Source of the DNA: Marinilactibacillus piezotolerans
GTDB lineage: Bacteria > Bacillota > Bacilli > Lactobacillales > Carnobacteriaceae_A
Direction of reading: 5' to 3'
Length of the DNA: 64,000 bases
Assembly: GCF_900169305.1 (NCBI RefSeq)
Contig: NZ_FWDP01000004.1
Span: forward strand, 1,178,001 to 1,242,000
The notes under the pieces are model-generated. The model did no database searches and was not told the DNA's origin. It worked only from the letters and a program-made list of their open reading frames with translations. Every line of letters begins with the position of its first letter. Position 1 is the first letter of the stretch. A program made the translations under genes and the position numbers. Shown piece by piece: positions 43,213 to 51,486 of the stretch.

Positions 43213-43475
43213 ATGCAGCTTAAGTTTCAGTATATATCAAAAGTGATTTTCATCTTTTTTCTTTGTTGTTTTCCATTTATTATATTCTGATCAACCCTGC
43301 TTTCATCTTTGAGTATTATAGTGATTGGATCGTTTTCCCAGGGTTTTTGATTCTTGGCTTTCTACTAGATATCACGAATAAAAAGCAGTATGAGGGATTA
43401 TCTGTTTTTCACAAAGTCATTGATTATACAACTATTCTTTTTTTACTGATTTTACTTATCCTTACATTTATATGA
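43213..43475 (+). pseudogene. Small membrane protein gene with an apparent frameshift
   Basis: An ATG at 43213 with AAGGA 9 nt upstream opens a frame (MQLKFQYISKVIFIFF...) that stops at 43288-43293. From ~43263 another frame continues without a ribosome site to 43475, reading 'ILINPAFIFEYYSDW' and ending in a hydrophobic helix. Joined, they make a plausible ~87-residue protein with two or three membrane helices. The junction is near T-rich sequence, so one base is missing or extra: a real frameshift, a sequencing error or programmed slippage. The downstream neighbour (16 nt away) is a second small membrane protein of similar style. No function recognised. Confidence 0.5.
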
Positions 43476-43491
43476 AACGAGGAATCGGCAA

Positions 43492-43776
43492 ATGAAAATA
43501 CGTTATTATTTCATTAAAAGATTTTACATAACCCTCTTTCTGACTGGTGTTTATTTCGCAATTTTTGTTCCTTCTTTTCATATATTCCCGGATCGGCTCA
43601 ATTTAGGCAGTTTTGTTTCCTTGCTGCTGCCGGCTATTTTTTTAGATTTTTTCCATTTACAGTCGGACCATAATTTTGTTGAGACTTTTTTGAACTGGAC
43701 ATTGCTTTTAACTTTCAGTTTATTTTATTTACTATATCTCATTCATTTTGCGCTGCTTTTTATCTCTTTGTTTTAG
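43492..43776 (+). CDS. Small integral membrane protein, unknown function
   Basis: A 94-residue hydrophobic protein with about three membrane segments (residues 9-27, 37-55, 66-93) and a basic N terminus (MKIRYYFIKRF). GAGGA lies 8-9 nt before the ATG. It follows the frameshifted small membrane gene by 16 nt and probably shares its transcript. Phenylalanine and leucine make up about 40% of it. I recognise no family. Confidence 0.6.
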   Translation: MKIRYYFIKRFYITLFLTGVYFAIFVPSFHIFPDRLNLGSFVSLLLPAIFLDFFHLQSDHNFVETFLNWTLLLTFSLFYLLYLIHFALLFISLF

Positions 43777-43792
43777 ATATGATTCAACTGCA

Positions 43793-43841
43793 AAAAGAGC
43801 AAAACCTCTATTCAATATATCAATAGAGGTTTTGCTCTTTT
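43793..43841. terminator. Bidirectional terminator
   Basis: 20-bp perfect stem (43793-43812 with 43822-43841) between the small membrane protein gene and the convergent dmkB, with A and T tracts. Confidence 0.9.
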
Positions 43842-43848
43842 ATCTGCA

Positions 43849-44829
43849 TTACATTTTTCGTTCTAACAACTGCTTGGTCAATGATTGAATCATCTGTTTT
43901 TCTGGAGACACTGGAAGTTGGTCGATTCTTTTCAATGCTTTATGTGTATATTTTCCAGCTAACGAGCGCGCTTCATTTACTCCACCCAGCTCATTTACTA
44001 AGTGCTGTACCATTTTAACATCGTCCTTTGTCATTTTATTCCGCTTAGACAGCAGTGGTTCAAATTGTTGACGATTCTTGCGCATCGCAAAGATCAGCGG
44101 CGCTGTATAGATACCTTGTCTAACATCTTCCAGCACAGGTTTTCCCACGCTCTCAGAATTCTGTGTGTAATCCAATATATCGTCTAATATTTGAAATGCC
44201 ATACCAATATGGCTGCCGATATAGTATGCATGACGAGCCTTTCTCTCTGTCATACCCCCTTCAAGCGCTCCTGAATAGCACGCCAGAGCAAATAACTGAG
44301 CTGTTTTTCCAGAAATCTGTGTCAGGTACTGTCGGATTGTCATATCAAGATGATAATACAAGTGCATCTGATCTAACTCACCCATCAAGATCCGTTCCAT
44401 TCCGCGAGTATTAATATCTAGTTGCCGGTCCGATTGAACCTGCTTTGCCAGCAGTCGAAATGAAACGGTAAATAAGTAGTCTCCTGCATAAACAGCAGCG
44501 TCTTTTCCATACTTTGATTGTATCGTTGTTTTACCTCTGCGGGTATCCGCATCATCAATAATATCATCGTGAATGAGCGTAGCCGCATGCAGCAACTCGA
44601 TAGAAGCCGCTAATGCCCGAGCTCTCTCAGGATCATGTTCAGTGCCGAATGCAGAAAACAACAGTGTATAAGCTGGTCGCAGCATTTTCCCTCCAGACTC
44701 CAGCATATCCGTCAATACTGCTTCCACTTCTTTATTCCGCATATGAATCGATCGCTTGATCAATTGAATGACCTGTTCCAATTCGCTGGATAGGTCAGGA
44801 TAATCCTCCCAAATTGGATGTAATTTCAT
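43849..44829 (-). CDS. dmkB: Polyprenyl diphosphate synthase (EET quinone side chain)
   Basis: A 326-residue trans-isoprenyl diphosphate synthase with the first aspartate-rich motif DDIIDDAD at 88-95 and the second DDILD at 216-220; GGKMLRP near 46-52 binds the allylic substrate. Small residues before the first motif fit a long-chain product (heptaprenyl class). Beside ndh2 and near pplA/fmnB/dmkA, it is the DmkB component that makes the side chain of the demethylmenaquinone pool used for extracellular electron transfer. RBS AAAGGAGAG. Separated from ndh2 by a hairpin terminator with no promoter visible between. Confidence 0.9.
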   Translation of the reverse strand: MKLHPIWEDYPDLSSELEQVIQLIKRSIHMRNKEVEAVLTDMLESGGKMLRPAYTLLFSAFGTEHDPERARALAASIELLHAATLIHDDIIDDADTRRGKTTIQSKYGKDAAVYAGDYLFTVSFRLLAKQVQSDRQLDINTRGMERILMGELDQMHLYYHLDMTIRQYLTQISGKTAQLFALACYSGALEGGMTERKARHAYYIGSHIGMAFQILDDILDYTQNSESVGKPVLEDVRQGIYTAPLIFAMRKNRQQFEPLLSKRNKMTKDDVKMVQHLVNELGGVNEARSLAGKYTHKALKRIDQLPVSPEKQMIQSLTKQLLERKM

Positions 44830-44859
44830 AATTCTCTCCTTTAAATCCCTGCACTTAGT

Positions 44860-44891
44860 AAAAAGGGAGACGAGTTGTTAACCCCGCCTCC
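44860..44891 (-). terminator. Terminator between ndh2 and dmkB
   Basis: Stem GGAGGCG/CGTCTCC (44885-44891 with 44866-44872, one G-U pair) followed by CTTTTT on the minus strand, 31 nt before the dmkB start. Confidence 0.7.
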
Positions 44892-44935
44892 GCCTTTTTT
44901 GTTTCTTTCGACTTGCTTAAGCTGTTTAATATGAT

Positions 44936-46777
44936 TTAATAAATAGATTTTTCCTTACCATACCACCAGGATCCGGCTTTTTTCTGAATCCATGGAATAA
45001 CATAATAATCCAATCCGAAGGCGCGTCCTGAGCCGTTCATTAAAGCAATGGCTACAAAGATAAACCAAATATTGACCCAATAAAACATACCGGACAGTGC
45101 GAATGAGATTGTCAATGCAATGGTAGCTGCACTTGCCAACCATGTAAATAGACCGAAAATCAGCGCTAAGGCAATAGCGATTTCTACACATGTCATAAAT
45201 TTTTGGAAAAATAGTGCGACTTCTGTATTTGGTATCATGATTTTCATGATACTTTCAAACCAGAACGGCGCTTCCTTAAAAATCATCATAGGTTCTTCTC
45301 CGTAAGCATAACTCAATCCGAAAATCGGCTTAGCCACTTCTTCTGCAACAGCCTCTGAAGCTCCGGAAACCGGATTTTGCAGCCAGGCAAACGGCAGAGA
45401 AACTGTATCCCCGAACCAACTATGAGTACCAAAAAGGCCAAACGTTTTCTTCAACCCTTCAATGAGCCACATACTTCCATAAAACACGCGCAGCGGTACA
45501 CTCCATAAAACATTTCCGTATCTGGAAAGGTGCCCTCTGAAAATATTCCGGTGATGTTTGATATGGAAAAACTCATGCAATATATATTGTATCATATAAT
45601 AACCAGAGCGGATATCAAAGAAGTATTTCAAGTTGACTATGTGTTTCATTAAAATAGCCAAAAACCCACTTAGATGGATTCGATCAAACAGATAGGCTAC
45701 ACCGTACTTAGAACCGACAGACACCAGTGTCCCCTGATAGTTTGACTCATGCGGATGTTTTTCTCCACCTTCAATAGCGGCTGCAATATTTATTGCTGCT
45801 GTATGTCCTGTCTGTTCAGCAGCCTGCACGATCTGCGGAGTAGGCTTTCCATTCTCTTCATAATAAACTAAGTCACCGATAACATAAACATTATCCAAGT
45901 CTTTTGCTTCCATAAATTCATTTGCCACAAGACGACCTGCCCGAGCTTTTTCCGCTCCAAAGTCTTCTGCATCTGAATTCGCCTTTACACCCGCTGCCCA
46001 GATCAACGTATGAGTATCTAACGTATCATTCGTTCCAAGCGCTACTTCCGTCGGTGTAACATTGACAACAGGAGCATCCGTCAAAATTCTCACGTTTTTC
46101 TTACGCAGGTATTTTTCTACTTTGCCAGAACTGACCTTGGGAATCGTTGTTAAAATATCTGACTGAGCTTCAACCACCACTAAATCGATTTCTTGCTCAT
46201 CAATATGGTACTTTTCTGCTAGAACCGGCTTCCAGTCTATCAGCTCTCCTACCATTTCAATCCCAGTAAATCCAGATCCGCAGACGACAAAGCGCAGCAT
46301 AGCTGCTCGCTTCATTGAATCGCGTTCTCTGGCTGCAGCCGCAACTGTATCTTCGATATGGCGTCGAATACGGACAGCATCTTCCCAGGACCACAATGTA
46401 AATCCGTGTTCTTTCACTCCTGGAGTTCCAAAATCATTAGCTTCTCCGCCCATTCCCAAGACTAAGTAGTCATAAGCGTAACGACCATTTTCAGTAATCA
46501 CTGTCTTTTCTTCGTGGTCCAGCTCAGTAACGTTATCTGTTACAAGTTCAACATTTTTTCTGCGGGCGAACAATCTTTGCAGATCGTATTGAATCGCATG
46601 AGGTTCAACACGTCCACCAGCAACTTCGTGCAGCTCTGTCATATACGTATGATAAGCATGACGATCAATCAAAGTGATTTTGACCGCTTCATTCTTCTTC
46701 AATTTTTTCGAGAGTGTCTTTGCAGCTGAAACTCCTGCAAACCCTCCACCGACAACAACAATATTAGTCTGTGACAT
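44936..46777 (-). CDS. ndh2: Type II NADH dehydrogenase with C-terminal membrane extension (EET Ndh2)
   Basis: A 613-residue flavoprotein. The first ~400 residues are a normal NDH-2: FAD motif G-G-G-F-A-G at 10-15, a second Rossmann fold for NADH ('VVCGSGFTGIEMVGEL' near 168-183) and 'VYVIGDLVYY'. A long extension (about 400-613) has several membrane helices, with DoxX-like character, not present in respiratory NDH-2. This extended form is the Ndh2 of the flavin-based EET locus of Listeria and lactic acid bacteria, passing electrons from NADH to a demethylmenaquinone pool. Good RBS (AAAGGAGAT). Divergent from pplA across an AT-rich region. Confidence 0.92.
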   Translation of the reverse strand: MSQTNIVVVGGGFAGVSAAKTLSKKLKKNEAVKITLIDRHAYHTYMTELHEVAGGRVEPHAIQYDLQRLFARRKNVELVTDNVTELDHEEKTVITENGRYAYDYLVLGMGGEANDFGTPGVKEHGFTLWSWEDAVRIRRHIEDTVAAAARERDSMKRAAMLRFVVCGSGFTGIEMVGELIDWKPVLAEKYHIDEQEIDLVVVEAQSDILTTIPKVSSGKVEKYLRKKNVRILTDAPVVNVTPTEVALGTNDTLDTHTLIWAAGVKANSDAEDFGAEKARAGRLVANEFMEAKDLDNVYVIGDLVYYEENGKPTPQIVQAAEQTGHTAAINIAAAIEGGEKHPHESNYQGTLVSVGSKYGVAYLFDRIHLSGFLAILMKHIVNLKYFFDIRSGYYMIQYILHEFFHIKHHRNIFRGHLSRYGNVLWSVPLRVFYGSMWLIEGLKKTFGLFGTHSWFGDTVSLPFAWLQNPVSGASEAVAEEVAKPIFGLSYAYGEEPMMIFKEAPFWFESIMKIMIPNTEVALFFQKFMTCVEIAIALALIFGLFTWLASAATIALTISFALSGMFYWVNIWFIFVAIALMNGSGRAFGLDYYVIPWIQKKAGSWWYGKEKSIY

Positions 46778-46808
46778 TTTGGTATCTCCTTTATTAAACT
46801 CTAATTAT

Positions 46809-47009
46809 TTGTGAAATACAATTCATTTCGTTTGTATTATATATCACAATTTATCTTCGGGTTTATTATAACTTCTTTTATGTTAAATGTCTATATCACT
46901 TTTTATATATTATATTCTTTTATATATAAAGATATTTTATTAAATATCATATATGAAGAAAAATTTAATTTGAAATTATATTGTGAAAGTATAGACAATT
47001 TTATTGTGA
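46809..47009. promoter_or_regulatory. Repeated TTGTGA half-sites between ndh2 and pplA
   Basis: TTGTGA occurs at 46809-46814, 46981-46986 and 47004-47009 and its complement TCACAA at 46844-46849, in an AT-rich divergent region. TTGTGA is the half-site of both Rex and Crp/Fnr-type regulators, but no pair here has perfect spacing. The last two flank the pplA -35. Confidence 0.4.
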
Positions 47010-47020
47010 TGTTGTATACT
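46992..47020 (+). promoter_or_regulatory. pplA promoter
   Basis: TAGACA (46992-46997), 17-bp spacer, TATACT (47015-47020), 62 nt before pplA. Confidence 0.7.
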
Positions 47021-47082
47021 AACGTTGTTGAAACGTCCTCAATAAATATTGAGTACATACATTAAATTTTGGAGGGAATACC

Positions 47083-47595
47083 ATGCAATTAGAAAAAGGA
47101 TTTAAATTTGCTGCAACACTTTTGGCTTCATCATTTGTATTAGCTGCCTGCGGTAGTACAGATGACTCAACTTCTACTGAAGATTCAGATACAGCAGATA
47201 CAACTGAAGAAGCCGGAACAGATAGTACTGAATTACAAGACGGCTCTTATTCTCTAGAAGAACAGAATTTTGATGAAAATGGCTGGCGTGTTGTTTTTGA
47301 TATGACTGTCAGCGACGGACAAATCACAGAATCTAACTACGATTACGAAAACGAAGCTGGCGAACTGAAATCTGAAGATGAAGGTTATCAAGAAGCTATG
47401 AAAGATAAAGTAGGTGTGGGTCCTGCAGAATATCTTCCTGACTTGAATGGGCAACTAGAAGAAACTCAAGATCCTTCTGAAGTAGATGTCGTATCTGGTG
47501 CAACTCATTCTTCTGAAAGTTTTGTTGAATATGCTCAACAATTAGTGGATGCTGCTGAAGAAGGCAACACTGAAACGATTGAAGTCAACAACTAA
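47083..47595 (+). CDS. pplA: PplA-like flavinylated extracytoplasmic lipoprotein
   Basis: A 170-residue lipoprotein: signal peptide, lipobox LAAC with Cys23, an acidic S/T/D/E linker (24-47), then one FMN-binding domain. The motif S-G-A-T at 138-141 within 'DVVSGATHSS' is the flavinylation site recognised by ApbE-type transferases; the threonine (T141) would carry FMN. Listeria PplA has two such domains; this protein has one. It would be the terminal electron carrier on the outer membrane face. Strong RBS (GGAGGGA). A terminator separates it from the flavin transferase fmnB, its modifying enzyme. Confidence 0.88.
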   Translation: MQLEKGFKFAATLLASSFVLAACGSTDDSTSTEDSDTADTTEEAGTDSTELQDGSYSLEEQNFDENGWRVVFDMTVSDGQITESNYDYENEAGELKSEDEGYQEAMKDKVGVGPAEYLPDLNGQLEETQDPSEVDVVSGATHSSESFVEYAQQLVDAAEEGNTETIEVNN

Positions 47596-47661
47596 AAATA
47601 CTCTAGAAGTCTTTTCTCAAAGAACGTTTTCATTTATACTTTAAGAGAAAATCTTACTGAT

Positions 47662-47699
47662 AAAAACAGGTCTTAGACTTTTAGCTAAGACCTGTTTTT
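47662..47699 (+). terminator. pplA terminator / attenuator before fmnB
   Basis: 15-bp perfect stem (47662-47676 with 47685-47699) ending in TTTTTA. Only 43 nt separate it from the fmnB start and no clear promoter lies between. Confidence 0.88.
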
Positions 47700-47742
47700 A
47701 TCCTTATTCCACTATTGATTGATTTTGAAAGAGGTCTGGATT

Positions 47743-48816
47743 ATGAGAAAAGCGTTTATTTATATTTACCTATTTCCGCTGATAATATTCAGCATTTTAT
47801 TAAGCGGTTGTCAGTCTGAACAGGCGCAAGAAGACCGCAATCTTGCAGGAACCCCCTATGAACGAACAGAATTTCTAATGGGGACCGTGGTTCGAGTAAC
47901 GGTCTACAATGATGGAAAAGAAGAAGCTTTAACAAAAGCTTTTGACCGTATTGAATCATTGGCAAGTTATATTACAACAGAAGAAACAGAAGAACATTCA
48001 ATCATTCAATCAATCAATGATGCAGCTGGTCAGGAAGCCGTTTCCGTTCCAGATGATTTATATGCACTTATTAGATCAGCTGTTCATTATAGCGAAAAAA
48101 CTGAAGGATCTTTTGACCTGTCCGTAGGTCCACTGACAAGCTTATGGCATATTGGTTATCCTGATGCCAGAAAACCAGCTCAATCTGAAATTGATGAAGT
48201 ATTATCCCTGATTGATTATAAAATCATAGAACTGGACGATACAGAACAGACAGTCTATTTACCAGAAAAAGGGATGCAAATTGATTTAGGCGGTATCGCA
48301 AAAGGCTTTATCACAGATGAAGCCGTAAATGTTTTAAAAGACAACGGTGTAGATACTGCGATTGTCGATTTAGGCGGCAACATTTTCGTTATGGGCAATA
48401 GTGCCCGAAGTATGAGTGAAAAGTGGAATGTAGGCGTTCAAGATCCGTTTAAAGAGCGTGGAGAAATTTTAGGGTCCATTCCTGTCAGCAACCGTTCAAT
48501 CGTGACTTCCGGTATTTACGAACGCTATCTTGAAGCAGACGGCAAGCAGTACCACCACTTGCTTGATCCTAAAACCGGCTATCCATTTGATAATGAATTG
48601 GCAGGTGTCAGTGTAATCACAGATCAGTCAATCGATGGCGACGGACTCTCTACTTCACTATTTTCTAAAGGATTAGAAGATGGATTATCATTTGTTAATC
48701 AGTTGGAAAATACAGAGGCTATCTTTGTTACCAAAGACAAAGAAGTTTATTTATCCAAAGGGTTAACGGACTTCGACTTAACAAATGACGCATTTACTTT
48801 AATGGACGAGGAATAG
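47743..48816 (+). CDS. fmnB: FAD:protein FMN transferase (ApbE family)
   Basis: A 358-residue lipoprotein (lipobox LSGC, Cys23) of the ApbE family, which moves FMN from FAD to a threonine of target proteins outside the membrane. Family blocks: 'LMGTVVRVTVY' near 48, 'DLSVGPLTSLWHIG' near 125, 'IDLGGIAKGFITD' near 183-195, and the metal/catalytic region 'SIVTSGIYERYLEADGKQYHHLLDPKTGYP' near 255-284. I start it at 47743 (AGAGG 8 nt upstream); a TTG at 47719 is poorer. The natural substrate is the pplA product. dmkA follows after 2 nt. Confidence 0.92.
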   Translation: MRKAFIYIYLFPLIIFSILLSGCQSEQAQEDRNLAGTPYERTEFLMGTVVRVTVYNDGKEEALTKAFDRIESLASYITTEETEEHSIIQSINDAAGQEAVSVPDDLYALIRSAVHYSEKTEGSFDLSVGPLTSLWHIGYPDARKPAQSEIDEVLSLIDYKIIELDDTEQTVYLPEKGMQIDLGGIAKGFITDEAVNVLKDNGVDTAIVDLGGNIFVMGNSARSMSEKWNVGVQDPFKERGEILGSIPVSNRSIVTSGIYERYLEADGKQYHHLLDPKTGYPFDNELAGVSVITDQSIDGDGLSTSLFSKGLEDGLSFVNQLENTEAIFVTKDKEVYLSKGLTDFDLTNDAFTLMDEE

Positions 48817-48818
48817 CA

Positions 48819-49763
48819 ATGACAATAAAAACTTTTTTAGATTTAGTTGAAATCAAAACAAAATTAGCCAGCTTATTTCCATTTTTACTAGGCACTTTAT
48901 TTTCAGTATACTATTTCCAGTCTTTTGACTGGATCAACACTATACTCTTTTTTATCGCAATGATCTTATTCGATATGACGACTACAGCAATTAATAACTT
49001 GATGGATTACCAGAAATCCAAAGCTGACGATTATAAGCGGGAAGTCAATATTATCGGTCAATCCCAACTATCTGAAAGACTGGTTATTCAGATTATCTTA
49101 TCTATGCTGATTGCAGCTGCTTTGCTTGGAATTGTACTCGTTGTCAGAACTAATCTCTTATTATTGCTTATAGGTGGACTATGCTTTTTAATCGGTATTT
49201 TCTACACGTTCGGTCCGGTCCCAATCTCAAGAATGCCGCTTGGCGAAATCATTTCTGGTTTAACCATGGGATTCGGTATCTTTTTTATTGCGATTTTTAT
49301 CAATACAAATGATCAAACATTGATCAACTTGATGGTAAACTTACCTAACTTTACTATTGTGGGAAATAGTTTAGATCTGCTTGTTGCCTTTTTTGTTTCT
49401 TTACCGATTGTTTTTTTAATCGCCAATATTATGCTGGCAAACAATTTATGCGATTTGGAACAAGATATAGCGAATCACCGGTATACGTTGCCCTATTATA
49501 TTGGCAAGGACCATGGAGTACAGCTTTTTAACGGATTAGTTTACGCCAGCTATGGTGTGATTACGATTGCTGTTTTACTCGGCTGGCTGCATCCGCTGCT
49601 GCTGCTCGTTCTACTGACATTGATTCCCGTACGAAAAAATCTCATAGCGTTCAACAAAGCACAGATCAAACAGAAAACCTTTATTTTATCTATTAAAAAC
49701 CTAGTATTATTCTGTGGTACAGAAACGATTTTACTGCTGTTTAGTTTACTATTTATCCAATGA
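48819..49763 (+). CDS. dmkA: UbiA/MenA-family prenyltransferase (EET quinone synthesis)
   Basis: A 314-residue integral membrane prenyltransferase with about nine helices. The two aspartate motifs are NNLMDYQKSKADD at 59-71 and NNLCDLEQD at 208-216. It attaches the polyprenyl chain made by DmkB to DHNA, giving the demethylmenaquinone used by Ndh2. GAGGA precedes the ATG and the gene is 2 nt from the fmnB stop, so they are co-translated. A respiratory MenA would look the same; the EET role rests on its neighbours. Confidence 0.88.
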   Translation: MTIKTFLDLVEIKTKLASLFPFLLGTLFSVYYFQSFDWINTILFFIAMILFDMTTTAINNLMDYQKSKADDYKREVNIIGQSQLSERLVIQIILSMLIAAALLGIVLVVRTNLLLLLIGGLCFLIGIFYTFGPVPISRMPLGEIISGLTMGFGIFFIAIFINTNDQTLINLMVNLPNFTIVGNSLDLLVAFFVSLPIVFLIANIMLANNLCDLEQDIANHRYTLPYYIGKDHGVQLFNGLVYASYGVITIAVLLGWLHPLLLLVLLTLIPVRKNLIAFNKAQIKQKTFILSIKNLVLFCGTETILLLFSLLFIQ

Positions 49764-49777
49764 TTAATCATTTTTTC

Positions 49778-49821
49778 TAATACAAAAAGGCTGAAGCAAT
49801 CGCTTCAGCCTTTTTGTATTA
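49778..49821. terminator. Bidirectional terminator
   Basis: About 20-bp stem (core AAAAAGGCTGAAGC 49784-49797, GCTTCAGCCTTTTT 49802-49815) between the convergent dmkA and eetA-like genes. Confidence 0.92.
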
Positions 49822-49831
49822 GTTACAGGTT

Positions 49832-50275
49832 TTAAAGTGGAATGATGACGTCTGTTTCTTCTTCCATTTCTTTACCATCTGGAGATTCTGCATGAATCTC
49901 TATAATCAGTTCATGCGGCAACACTACAGCGGTCTCCCCCGGTTGGCTGATCCAGCCTTTTCTTACTCCTAATTGATCCGGACTGTTATCTTCTTTATTT
50001 CGGATTCTTGTTCCATCTACTTCGATAATATTATATTGACCTTCTGCAGGATAAAAAGTCTTCGTTTCATGCGGTGTATCTTCTGAAAGTTCAACTTTAT
50101 AGACTTCTTCTCCGGATATTTTAACCGTAGCCATAATTCGGGCATCTTCATCCACTTGATTGAGTTGAATCCCGTATACCACATGCGGAACAAAAGAAGC
50201 AGCGAAGAGACAGACAATAATCACTGCATCCAGTGGTTTCATCTTACTTAAATGGAATTTCAATGTTTTCATCAT
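49832..50275 (-). CDS. eetA: NusG domain II protein, EetA-like
   Basis: A 147-residue protein with one N-terminal membrane helix (about 14-34) and an extracytoplasmic NusG domain II fold (about 45-135; 'EEVYKVELSED', 'YNIIEVDGTRIRNKEDNSPDQLGVRKGWISQPGETAVVLPHELIIEI'). In the EET loci of Listeria and Lactiplantibacillus, EetA is a protein of this type, usually followed by EetB. The start is the ATG at 50275 with AGGAG 11 nt upstream. It is downstream of prs on the same strand, with a hairpin between. EetB is not here. Confidence 0.7.
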   Translation of the reverse strand: MMKTLKFHLSKMKPLDAVIIVCLFAASFVPHVVYGIQLNQVDEDARIMATVKISGEEVYKVELSEDTPHETKTFYPAEGQYNIIEVDGTRIRNKEDNSPDQLGVRKGWISQPGETAVVLPHELIIEIHAESPDGKEMEEETDVIIPL

Positions 50276-50320
50276 CTCTGCTTCAGCTCCTCTCTTGTTC
50301 ATAAGCAGGGTAAAAATAAT

Positions 50321-50378
50321 AGACACTGAGGCGGTCAGTTATGAATAGTGGTTCAACAGCTTGACCAGCTCAGTGTCT
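50321..50378 (-). terminator. prs terminator
   Basis: 10-bp perfect outer stem AGACACTGAG/CTCAGTGTCT (50321-50330, 50369-50378) with an inner GGTCA/TGACC pairing, followed by an AT-rich TATTATTTTT on the minus strand. Confidence 0.7.
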
Positions 50379-50399
50379 GATTATAGATTACTTATAATC

Positions 50400-51374
50400 T
50401 TATTTTTTGAATTTTTTCTCAAATAACGGACTAACTGAACGGTTTTCATGAATTCGTTTAATTGCATGTCCCATCAGTTCTCCAACACTCACTTGTGCAA
50501 CTTTATCTATTTTTTGTTCTTCTGGAATATTAATAGAATCTGTAACAATCATTTTTTTGATTGGAGAAGCTTCCAGTCTTTCAATCGCGGGACCAGAGAA
50601 TACAGCATGCGTACCGCAGGCATAGACTTCTTTTGCACCTTGATCAACTAAAGCATCAGCAGCTAGTGTGATCGTTCCAGCCGTGTCGATCAAGTCATCA
50701 ATCAAAACGGCCGTCTTGCCATTAACATCTCCGACGATATTCATAACTTCCGCAACATTTGCTTCTGGTCGGCGTTTATCAATAATCGCAATTGGCGATT
50801 TCAAGAATTCTGCCAGTTTACGTGCACGGGTTACACCGCCGTGATCTGGCGATACGACGACTGTATCTTTTCCGCCTAGCCCTTTATCCAAGAACCAGTT
50901 TGCAAGCAGAGAAGCGCCTAGTAAGTGATCTACAGGGATATCAAAGAATCCTTGGATCTGAGAAGCATGCAGGTCAAGCGTCAAAATTCTATCTGCTCCT
51001 GCTTCTGTCAGCATATTCGCTACTAACTTAGCTGTAATGGGTTCACGAGATCTAGCTTTTCGATCTTGTCTTGCATAACCATAGTACGGCAGTACGACAT
51101 TGATCGTTTTTGCGCTCGCTCTTCTCAGTGCATCAATCATGATCATCACTTCCATCAAATGATCATTCGCAGGTGCTGATGTCGATTGAATCAAATAAAC
51201 GTGATCTCCACGAATACTCTCTTCAATATTGATACGAATCTCGCCATCACTGAATTTCTTAACAGAAACGTCTCCTAATTCTACTCCAACGTCTGCAGCA
51301 ATTTTTTCTGCAAGCGGAACGTTAGAACTCAAAGCAAAGATCTTAAGTTTTGGATCAGAATAATGTTCGGACAT
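50400..51374 (-). CDS. prs: Ribose-phosphate pyrophosphokinase (PRPP synthetase)
   Basis: A 324-residue cytoplasmic enzyme forming PRPP from ribose-5-phosphate and ATP, feeding purine, pyrimidine, histidine and NAD synthesis. Blocks '[16 protein letters not shown]', '[21 protein letters not shown]' (ATP loop), '[17 protein letters not shown]' and the PRPP motif '[13 protein letters not shown]' are all present. RBS TGGAGG. It lies 112 nt downstream of glmU with no terminator between, the usual glmU-prs operon. PRPP links it to hpt and to PurR, which senses PRPP. Confidence 0.98.
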   Translation of the reverse strand: MSEHYSDPKLKIFALSSNVPLAEKIAADVGVELGDVSVKKFSDGEIRINIEESIRGDHVYLIQSTSAPANDHLMEVMIMIDALRRASAKTINVVLPYYGYARQDRKARSREPITAKLVANMLTEAGADRILTLDLHASQIQGFFDIPVDHLLGASLLANWFLDKGLGGKDTVVVSPDHGGVTRARKLAEFLKSPIAIIDKRRPEANVAEVMNIVGDVNGKTAVLIDDLIDTAGTITLAADALVDQGAKEVYACGTHAVFSGPAIERLEASPIKKMIVTDSINIPEEQKIDKVAQVSVGELMGHAIKRIHENRSVSPLFEKKFKK

Positions 51375-51486
51375 GTGGGCCTCCAGTTTCTTTCTTTTCT
51401 TCTATTTCTACCATCTATTAGTTTATGATGAAGTTTACAAGAAATCAACATTCTTATTCAATAATAACGCTTTTATGGTGAGACTT

